Assembly: GCA_040383485.1 (NCBI GenBank)
Contig: JBEIDK010000141.1
Span: 1-8,433 of the forward strand
Direction: 5' to 3'
Source of the DNA: JBEIDK01 sp040383485
GTDB taxonomy: Bacteria; Bacteroidota; Bacteroidia; UBA4408
Length of the DNA stretch: 8,433 nt
Shown here: positions 1-8,300 of the stretch, one piece after another
Layout of the letters: every line of letters starts with the position of its first letter
How positions within the stretch are numbered: the stretch's first letter is position 1
The notes under the pieces: model-generated
Databases searched by the model: none
What the model saw: the letters and a program-made list of their open reading frames with translations, nothing else
Told to the model about the DNA's origin: nothing
Translations under genes and position numbers: made by a program

Positions 1-101
1 AACACAGGGTCGTACATGCGACCATAATAGCCCCACCAACCTCCCCAGTAGGGAGGCTTTTGAAGCACTATATTATAAGCATCCTGCAATTTATATGATG
101 T
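1..101 (-). pseudogene. Partial RHS core-end fragment (orphan RHS tip cassette start), cut by left window edge
   Basis: Read on the minus strand, the last codons in the window give GYYGRMYDPVL, the RHS core-end signature also found in the big gene (GRMYDPVLRQ). At DNA level bases 1-20 are identical to 2449-2468. The match stops one codon before the shared Arg; further upstream the peptide (KPPYWGGWWGYYG) is unlike the main gene, which has KLINMNG there. The frame is closed by TAA at 102-104, so this is not a full RHS protein. The only ATG in frame is that of the motif itself, at 17-15. In known RHS loci, displaced fragments that begin in the conserved core and carry another toxin tip (orphan cassettes) lie downstream of the full gene and its immunity gene; this fits that position. 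What follows to the left is outside the window, so it could be a silent cassette, a decayed copy, or a short expressed gene starting MYDPVL. Confidence 0.6.
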
Positions 102-119
102 TTATATCATTTCAAAACT

Positions 120-277
120 AAAACACATCTGCCCTTTTTCTATTCGTACCTTCATACCATTTAACCACAAACCTAGAGTTTTGCGGCAGCTAACCCCAAG
201 AAAACACATCTGCCCTTTTTCTATTCGTACCTTACTACCATTTAACCACAAACCAAGAGTTTTGCGGCAGCTGACCC
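120..277. repeat. Tandem direct repeat, two 77-base copies at 81-base spacing
   Basis: Copy 1 is 120-196 and copy 2 is 201-277, separated by 4 bases. By eye they differ at 4 of 77 positions: two adjacent changes (ca/ac) near 153/234, t/a at 174/255 and a/g at 192/273. Each begins aaaacacatctgccc and ends in the G/C-rich block gttttgcggcagct. The 81-base period is a multiple of three, so a short open frame (290-102, minus, TTG start) runs through with a 27-residue internal repeat; I regard that as a by-product of the repeat, not a gene. The array lies between the putative immunity gene and the RHS fragment, so it may mark a recombination boundary. I do not recognise the repeat family. It is not a CRISPR array: there are only two full copies and no unique spacers. 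Confidence 0.9.
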
Positions 278-280
278 ATT

Positions 281-338
281 TTAAACACAAACCTAGATTT
301 TTGCGGCAGCCGGCTCTTCCGTTTTTCGGCAGCTAGCT
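281..338. repeat. Two shortened, degenerate copies of the same repeat
   Basis: Bases 281-310 match 161-190 of the first full copy with 2 mismatches in 30, so this copy has only the right half of the unit and lacks the aaaacacatctgccc half. Bases 321-334 (gtttttcggcagct) match the terminal block at 178-191 (gttttgcggcagct) with one mismatch. Two 8-base self-complementary words, agccggct at 308-315 and agctagct at 331-338, lie at the ends of these pieces. The decay from full to half to short copy toward gene 337-1359 suggests stepwise deletion or misaligned recombination; this is inference. Confidence 0.7.
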
Positions 339-1359
339 AATCTGTTTTATCGTGAAACATTTTAAACCCTCCAAACATGTTTAGTAAGAAGTATTCATTT
401 TCACTATGTTTATTCTTGAAACTTATTTCTTTTAGGTAATTATGCGATGAGAATGAAACGATTAATTCTTTAAGATCATTATTATAAAGAGCTGTTCCTA
501 ATCGGACATTTTTATTTAGAAATAGAACTTGTTTGCTTTTTTTTGTTTCATTGTAATATAGATTTATAGTGTATGTGTTCTGATTAAATGAACTATATAA
601 CCATGAATCTCCACTCTCATTATACTTAACAAAAGCAGAAGATTTAGTATTATTCAAATTACCAATATTTGATTTATAAATTAATAATTTATTTTTATAA
701 TCACATACAATAAAATACTCGTTATAATTTTTCTTATTTTTTAACAAGACACCAGCTATCATTTTATCAATATTAACATCAAACGATATTATTTCCGTCT
801 CTTTAAGTGAGTCATTTAGAGTATTTATAGAAAAAATAAAATTTAAATCATTAGTATCATTTATATTTTGAAGACTAATACTGTCTGGGTTACTTATGGC
901 TTGAAAAACGGCATTTGTTTTTCGAGAAATAAATATACCATTACCTCCCGAAAAACTGAGATAACTGGTAATACCTTGAAGATGGTAGTTAAATTTACAG
1001 GTTGAGTAAATACAGGAAAGGATATTATAAATACTATATTTTTTTTCATCTGGAAGATAAAACAATATTTCTGTTCTTGAATACCAAGCTAAAAAAACAT
1101 ATTCCTTAGGAAACCTTAAAGTCACATGGTAATTATCTTTTATAGAAACTAATTCGTGTGCAATTATTAGGTTTGATTTATTTCCATCGTTACCAAGTAT
1201 CATAACCAAAGAAACATAATAAGAATTGTCATCATTTAAAGATATACCAATATTACTAAGAACATCGAATTCATCTTTAATCGGAATTAACTTCTGACTA
1301 TGGGATTCAAATAAACTACTAAAAATTAGTACACAAAGTAGAAAGATATATTTATTCAT
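337..1359 (-). CDS. Exported protein of unknown family, candidate immunity partner of the RHS tip
   Basis: A 340-residue protein with a clear type I signal peptide: basic start (MNK), hydrophobic core at about residues 4-17 (YIFLLCVLIFSSLF), and a likely cut after Ser21 in ESHS-Q. Cys9 is not in a lipobox (Leu at -1), so a lipoprotein is unlikely. The mature part, about 319 residues, looks mostly beta-stranded, with many alternating hydrophobic and aromatic stretches rich in Asn, Ser and Lys and no further membrane segment. A beta-propeller is possible but no blade motif is definite. I do not recognise the family. The ATG at 1359 is preferred because it opens the signal peptide and lies just after the stop of the RHS gene. 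An 11-base gap implies co-transcription and perhaps coupled translation. Immediate position after an RHS tip is typical of immunity genes; the signal peptide would place it in the periplasm or outside. It could instead be an unrelated secreted protein. The TAG stop at 339-337 falls in a degenerate repeat copy. The DNA is very AT-rich (8 G/C in 60 at 661-720). Confidence 0.87.
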   Translation of the reverse strand: MNKYIFLLCVLIFSSLFESHSQKLIPIKDEFDVLSNIGISLNDDNSYYVSLVMILGNDGNKSNLIIAHELVSIKDNYHVTLRFPKEYVFLAWYSRTEILFYLPDEKKYSIYNILSCIYSTCKFNYHLQGITSYLSFSGGNGIFISRKTNAVFQAISNPDSISLQNINDTNDLNFIFSINTLNDSLKETEIISFDVNIDKMIAGVLLKNKKNYNEYFIVCDYKNKLLIYKSNIGNLNNTKSSAFVKYNESGDSWLYSSFNQNTYTINLYYNETKKSKQVLFLNKNVRLGTALYNNDLKELIVSFSSHNYLKEISFKNKHSENEYFLLNMFGGFKMFHDKTD

Positions 1360-1371
1360 TTTATATAATTT
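1360..1371 (-). promoter_or_regulatory. A/T-only leader without Shine-Dalgarno between RHS gene and downstream gene
   Basis: The minus strand reads AAATTATATAAA directly before the ATG at 1359, with the last A of the RHS stop (TAA, 1373-1371) at its left end. There is no G in it, so no Shine-Dalgarno pairing is possible. A-rich, SD-less leaders are the normal state in Bacteroidota. The space is too short for a promoter of its own, so expression of the second gene most likely depends on the RHS transcript or on a promoter inside the RHS gene. Confidence 0.6.
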
Positions 1372-2333
1372 TATTGCCCGAAATTCAAACTTCCTTCGTT
1401 TCCAATTAAGTAAGCATCAGGTATTCCAACATTCAACCAGGTTGCGACCACTCCTGATAAACTAAAGTTAAGTCCTCCGCCCTTTCTGTTTGTAACCGTA
1501 ATAACTGCACCATTTCTAATTTTGCCCGTAAAGTCTATCCCCTTAAATGTAAAGTCCCCAGAAACAGTCTTACCTCCTTTTGTAGTAATCACAAAGGATG
1601 AGCCTTTTTTTGTTATCCTGTCTATTTGGGGCACAATTCTTCTTGCTTCTATTCTATTTTTTGATTCTGTACTTATAAGACTTACTAAATCACTTCCGGT
1701 TATATAATCACCATTGTTAATAAATGAACTCAAAAAACTTCTTACTTGCATTTCTTTGCTAAGTTTTTTATCTGTTTTTAATCCTGAAGCTAAAATTCGG
1801 CTTCCTTCTCCATCATGAAAAGTCATCGGCTTACTACCCTCCTTTACACCACCTTTCCAACCAGCTAATCCACCGTATTCATGGTTATAAATTGCTACAT
1901 ATTGACCATTGCTATTTTTCTCCACTTCTCCTGCTCTAATTTCAGCAGCTAAATATTCATTGTTCGTAGTCGCTGCAACATCAAAAACTTGCCCATTATT
2001 TGGGTTATAACTCATACCTGATTCTAATCCATACTCGCTACAATCACCTAAAACGCTCATGCCTTCAATGAGGCCGTTTGAAACTCTAATAAATTCATCA
2101 GAAATTTTATTATTATCCGCATCATAAACTTCCTTATGTACTAGTTTTGTTGTCATCAACATCATTTGATGAGCACTAGCCGGCATACCATCAACGTTAT
2201 AACCACCTTCATCGCCATAGCCTGCACCACCACCTCTTCCTCCACCACCTCCTAAACCATTGCCATACTTATCAAAAATTGTTCTTATACTCCATTGCTG
2301 CATGCTCTCACCACTTGCCATTGGTGTGCCTAT
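1371..2333 (-). other. Variable C-terminal tip of the RHS protein, about 320 residues, family unknown
   Basis: Residues 1995-2314, everything after the DPSGF that closes the RHS core. First comes a short spacer (IGTPMASGESMQQW), then the flexible linker GNGLGGGGGRGGGAGYG at 2018-2034, then the presumed effector from about 2039. Its first half is mixed, with Asp, His and Glu-bearing spots such as NHEYGG (His2145, Glu2146) and FHDGEG (His2167, Asp2168, Glu2170) that could be catalytic, though no HExxH, HNH or other standard toxin motif is present. A charged helical part follows (about 2180-2225), then a beta-rich Gly/Lys end (about 2230-2314) finishing NEGSLNFGQ. In RHS proteins this place holds the toxic domain; that role is inferred from position only. 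The next gene is exported, which would fit a target in the periplasm, membrane or outside. Confidence 0.7.
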
Positions 2334-5300
2334 AAACCCGCTAGGGTCGGTATATTTAAGTGGGTTATTAAATACATAGGCGTACTTGTTGTAGTTTTGG
2401 GTGTTTGATGGGTCTTGCAATACTGGGTCGGGGCTCAGCATTTGGCGCAACACAGGGTCGTACATGCGGCCATTCATATTGATGAGTTTGTAATCATCTA
2501 AATGCTCGTGCATGGTATAACCACGCCATAGCCATGCAAGTGCAGTACTGTTAGTAGGCAATGCACCCCAATTACTTGGGTCGCGCTTGTTGCCCCAAGC
2601 ATCAAAGCTTTGCTCAAGCTCTACATTACCTGTATTGTCTGTCACAGTCATGATACTACCTAAGTGGTCGGTATATAGGTAATGCGTACTAGCTTGCGAT
2701 TGCTCGTTTACAATGGCTGCACATAATCCTGTTGGGGCACTCACATATAATACTTCGGTGCTGGTATTGGTCAACACATCTTCTTCCAGTTCGTAGTCGC
2801 CAAAATAGTAACGATTTTTACTGGTTACAAATGTACCACCACTATTTGGTGTTTGTATTTCCATGTGTCGTCGTGCATCGTCCACCCCGTAATGAAATAT
2901 GTTTTGGTGTGTACCTTCGGTTATTTTAGCTATGCTATTAAAACCTGTGTATTCAATTTCTTGTTGTGTAATGGGTACCTTATTAATGGGGTTGTCAATT
3001 TTTTTAACGGCACCTTTTACATTGTATTCAAAAGCACCTAAATCGGGATTGGTAGTTGTGCCCGTATTGGTTATTTGGCCTAAGGTGTTATAAGTAATGT
3101 CAAATCCAAAATTAGTCACGTTTGTTACTAAGTTTTTATAGGTGCTGGTGGTGAGCCTATCTAGATTATCAAAGCCAAATGTTTCTTCATATTGATTTAC
3201 CTCATCTTTTCTATTTAGTAAATTACCGTTTAATGGGTCGAAATCAAATTGATAATGAAAAACATTTCCTGAATTACTTTCTGATAAATAGCCCGCTTGG
3301 TCATAAGTGTTTGTGGTAGTTATGCCATTGCCAAGCATATAATTGGTGTAAGTACCTTGCGCATTCATGGCTTGTGCTTGCCACAATGATTGTGAACCGT
3401 TTTTTATTTCGGTTAAAAATCCTTGACCATCATATACATTGTTTATCACTACATTCATTGGGCATGCTGTACTTATCACTTTACCAAACTGGTCGTAAGT
3501 ATAAGTATATGTTGCGCTTTTTACAACATTAGTAGCCAAATTTATATAGTTGTCTTCGAGGCTCGTAAGTCGGTTAAAAGCTCCATAGGTATATTTTTGT
3601 TCGTGGCTACCATCCATCAAATACATTTTTTTGATGTTGTGTTTGCCATTGCCAGTGGTTACATACTCATACATATAGGTAACCACTGCGGCACCATTGG
3701 TAGGTGTGAGTATTTTTTTATCGAGCTGTTCTGTAACCGGAGTATAAAAGTACTCTGTTTTATTTCCTTTGCCATCTATTTCTTGCAATAGTTGGCCAGC
3801 ACTGTTGTATTTATAATTGGTAGTTCCTGAACTTGGGTCCGAATTTGTTTTTTGACGGCCTGCGCCATCATAAGTGTAAGCTGCTTTAACCTTATTATTT
3901 ATTTTTACATTTTTAACGGTACCGCTGCTATTATAAGCATACACCAAGGTAGTTTGGTTATCGTCTTTTACCTCAATGGTTTTGCCTGAGGCATCAATAA
4001 TGGTAGTTTTGGTTTTATTGTCGGGCATGGTTACAGTGTTTTTTACAACACCATTTCCTTGAAATACCAATGCAGTAATTGTAACCAATTGCGAACTACC
4101 AATGCTGGTTGTTTGGCTAGTTTGCCTAAACATCATGTTAGGGTCGTAAGCATAGGATGTAATGTTTGGAGGATTATTTCCGGAGCCAACTTTATATGCG
4201 TTGGTTTGCTTATCTAGTCTGCCATTTGTTGCATCATATTGCGATGCACTGTAGATGTTGCCACCAAAGGCAGATGTTTCAGAAAACACAGCTTGGCCAA
4301 GTTTATTGTAATAGGTGGTTGCCGTTGGACTTTGTGTAGCCGTAACCCTAGTATATTCAACGATACCGCCCACTGGAGCTGTAATACCTGATGGAAAACT
4401 AACATTACAATTGCCACCATTGCACCAATCAGTTTCAATTGTTGCTATTGCTCCTGTTGGGTCTTCGGTGGTAACAGGTCGTCCCCAATTATCATAAGTA
4501 TATTTGGTGGTATTACCGTCGGGTGTTGTTATTTGTTTGAGCTGACCAGTTAAATTGTTATATACACTTGTGGTAGCCTCTCCTAATTTATTGGTGCTTA
4601 CAGTTGCAAAACGTTTGTTGCTTGCATAGGTGTATGTGTTGGTGTTATTTTTAGAAGGGTCGGACAAGGAAGAGATTTTTGAACCAATGGGTAAGCCATA
4701 ATTAGGGTCATAAAAATATTCGGTGGTTATGGTAAGGTGCGTTGAGTCGGAATAGGCGTGGTTTTTAATTGGTATTCCATCCGAAGTATATTCATAGGTG
4801 GTAGTTTGTGTAAATGGTGTTTCGGTACCTCGTGTTGCAGTTATCGATTTGCTCATGAGGCAATTGTCAGTAAATGTGCCATGGGTAGCATAGGTAAATG
4901 TTTCTACACTGTTTTCAATACTATTTACATTGCTTGTATTGGTTAGTATATTGCCAGTAGTAGCGTTAAAGGTAGATGTGGTGCTAGCCGTAGCACCCGA
5001 CAGTAGGTTTGTATTTGTTTGGCCAGTACTAAAAATTGAATAAGAACCGGTGGTATTTTGCGCAAATGTATAGCTATTATCAGTTCTTGAAACTAAGGCT
5101 CCTGTGTATGGTGTGCTATTCAAAGTCGAAAATGATAACTTATTAGTCAGTGCTATTTCTTGGTTTAAAATTGGATAAGATGGATTTAGTTTGTAGTAAT
5201 TGCTTTCGACCACATTACTTATTTTGTTAGAAACAGAAGTTTTTTGGAAACCTAAAAAACCCTTACCATTGAGGTGCAATACAGCAGAACTAAAGTTATA

Positions 5301-8300
5301 CTCCTTATCCACAATAGAGCCTGAGCCGTAACCTGTAAGCGTTTTAACGGTTGTAAACGGTGAGTATGTTTCGGCATAAGGGTAATTAAACGTTATAGGG
5401 CTGTAGTTGGCAGGTAGTAAATTTGCAGCTGGCAACTCGAATGATGCATTGCCATAAGCTATATTTAGTACAGATTTAGCAGAGGCCACCTTCGTTATTT
5501 TATTTGTTTTAAGTCCATGCCTCAGCGTACCTATGTAAACTCCGCCATTGTTAAATCCTTCTCCTTGAGCAATAATATCTAGGAAGCCGTCAGAGTTATA
5601 GTCGGCAAGACTAACATTTTGAGAAATGGTTGCAGTTCCAATACCTTGAAAGCCAGGAATAGTTAAATTGGTAGCCACAAAATTTTTACCTGTAGAATAA
5701 AATACTTTTGCAGTGTTATCAATTCCTTTAAAGTCTAAAACATCGGTTTTGCCATCATTGTTTATATCGCCCAGTGTTAGTACGTAGCCATTATCAATGG
5801 CTTGTTGTATGGTTTTTCCATTACTGTATGTGCTTCCAAATGCAGTATTTGCTCCACTTAACAATTCATAAGTACCATTGCCTTTACCAAAGTAAAAATC
5901 AGTAGTAATATTAAAATTGCCAGAAGTGGGTGGTAAGGTAACATTATTAATACTAACCGAATTAGAATACATAAGGGTTGCAAGATCACTAAGGTTATTA
6001 CTAAGTAAAGTTAAAGAATCACTTGAAACAGGCCAGATAAAATCATTGTGAGCCGCAGGATAGATGGTTTGTGAGGAATTCATCCAAATTGGCACAAACG
6101 GGTAATGCGGAGTACCTATAATAATAGAATTATATGTAGAAGTATAAATTGCACTCCAAGTATTTAATAAGCCAAGATTATTAGTATGAATAACATCTTG
6201 GTCTGACCATGTAGTTAAATATTTGGCAAAATAATCATTATCATCTGACCAATAGTCTGAATGATTAATTGGAAATATATCGCCATTTTGAACGTTCATC
6301 CAACAAGGGGTTAAGACAGTAGAAACTGATGCAAATAACGCTTTTGACTTATTTATTGGAAAACTTACGGCAGGAGGTGCAGGCCTATCGAGATAGGCAG
6401 GATGATTTACTTTGAGAAAGTCAGTTATGCCATCACCATTAAAATCAGCAATAAATGAAGTAATATCAGTAGAAGGCGCATTAGGGCTTGTATTATACTC
6501 TTCAAAACTCTTATGTATATTTAGTTTAGTACCTCCTACTTTTATTGCTAATATACCTAATACAGGGTCAGTTATATATACTAATGTAAAAGGTGATGAA
6601 TTATTTGCATTGAATTTGAGAATGGCTGGCGCATTGTAGTTATAATCTAATCTATATGGTGATGGTGATGTTGCTGTAGTTATAGAAAAAGGTCGAACAT
6701 TAACCAGTTCGTTAATACCATCACCATCTTCATCAATTGGCAACGCTTTGGCTAAATCTATTTTTCCTAATGTAGTAGTTGTGTTTTGAAGTACAAATCC
6801 AGTTGCAGAGCCGAAGTACCATTCAACGCTACCGCTATGTCGCGCAATAATTAAATCTGTTTTACCATCATTGTTTAAATTGAGCAATTGAAAGGTGAAA
6901 GGGTCAACAGCATTACCTTGTAATGTTAATGTTCCAATAAGAGGAGTTCCTGCAGCAGAACCGTTAGAATGCGTTGTAGCATTAAATGGTAAGGTTAATA
7001 AGTAGTCAATATTACTTGCTGTAAAATTTGGATAAGTGCATTGTGCGGCACCAAAAACATCCTCTAATCCATCACCGTTAATATCAATGGTGGCAATGCT
7101 TACATCATTTATATCGGTGCGTTGTTTTGTATTTAGATTATATGTTTTAATGTTTAAGGTGTTTAAATTATAGTGAGAAGAAATGGTTGGATGAAGGTAG
7201 TTCATCCAATCAGGTTCGTTGGTTGTAGGTGTATTAGTGGTTGTTACAATACTGTTTCTGTGCCAATATTTATAATAATAATTTTGGGTACTCACAATAT
7301 TGTTTTGTACATTAATAAAAATTGAATTGGTACATGGATAATTGTAACTAGTAGAAGGGTCGAACTTACGCTTTATGGTTAATAAATTTTTATAGGTGTT
7401 GTTCGGCCTATCATTAATAGGTATTTGGCCAATTCCAAGATTAGGTAATGTATTTTTATAAACAGTGTTTTTATTAGTAACTATATTGTAACTAAACTCT
7501 GCATCAACTTCAGTGTTTCTATCAGTCGCAAATCTGTTAAAGTATATTGAAGTACTATTTACATCTTCTGTTCCATAATCAAAAGCAATAGGGTTTAGGG
7601 TTTCATTTTCTTTGTTAAATACTTTTACTTTATTGAGGTAGGTATTATTTAAATAAAAGGCATACTCAAAAGTATAAGTTCGCATAATAACAGATTCAAC
7701 CGACACTACAATTTTTTCGATAATTACATTATCACTGATGCTTGCACCAGCTTGATATACTTGGTTGTTATCTGTTTTGTTGGTGTAGTAGAACTTTATT
7801 TTATTGGCTGGATTTATTCCCGCATGACATGTATATAGAATTTCATCGATGAGGGTTTGGTTTTCCTCAACTCTGTATTTATATAATATATAGTTATTAT
7901 ACCTATCACTAATTTTATTGATCATCCAATGCATGGCACTGGTTTGTCCGTTAGGAATAACTTTAGAATTATTATTTGTTCCGAATTCGTAAACCATTCC
8001 ACTTCTTGTTTCGATGGTAAATGATTCAGGACCATTAGTACCAGTGCTATGGCTAATAATTCTTACATATTGCTCTTCTTCTGTTGTATAAACCGTGCCG
8101 TCTTCGCCATTGTTGCCAGTAACTGGTATTAGTCGTGAGCCATTGTAATAAAAATAATCATTGTTGGTATAAGAAACAGCTTTAGAAATACCATTATTAT
8201 TAAAATTATTTTTTCCACCTCTTGAAATGTATGACAAACCATTTAAGTTCCACCCTAAGCCAAATAAACCGCTACCCGATTGGCTGCTATAGGATATACT

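Noticed and set aside
40..61. Stem-loop cctccc-cagta-gggagg followed by ctttt on the plus strand
   Set aside because: It looks like a weak terminator, but the T run is short, no plus-strand gene leads into it, and on the minus strand the same bases encode the Pro/Trp/Gly-rich part of the RHS fragment.
102..290. 62-residue open frame on the minus strand with an internal 27-residue repeat
   Set aside because: It starts at TTG, consists almost wholly of the tandem DNA repeat, and the period being a multiple of three explains why it stays open. No leader or family supports it.
120..334. Possible CRISPR array
   Set aside because: Only two full copies of 77 bases with a 4-base gap; no regular short repeats or unique spacers and no cas gene.
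337..1359. Calling the exported protein a lipoprotein
   Set aside because: Cys9 sits in the hydrophobic core after Leu-Leu and does not fit a lipobox; the cut after SHS is a better fit.
1850..1890. Possible zinc metallopeptidase site at NHEYGG in the tip
   Set aside because: There is no HExxH and no clear third ligand; His-Glu alone is not enough to call a peptidase.
3423..3791. 122-residue open frame on the plus strand
   Set aside because: It lies fully inside the RHS shell coding region on the other strand, where clear YD repeats are encoded. Its Ile/Cys/His-rich composition is typical of an antisense shadow.
4214..4438. 74-residue open frame on the minus strand in another frame
   Set aside because: It overlaps the RHS gene, whose own frame here encodes conserved YD-type sequence and WCNGGNC. 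No independent evidence.
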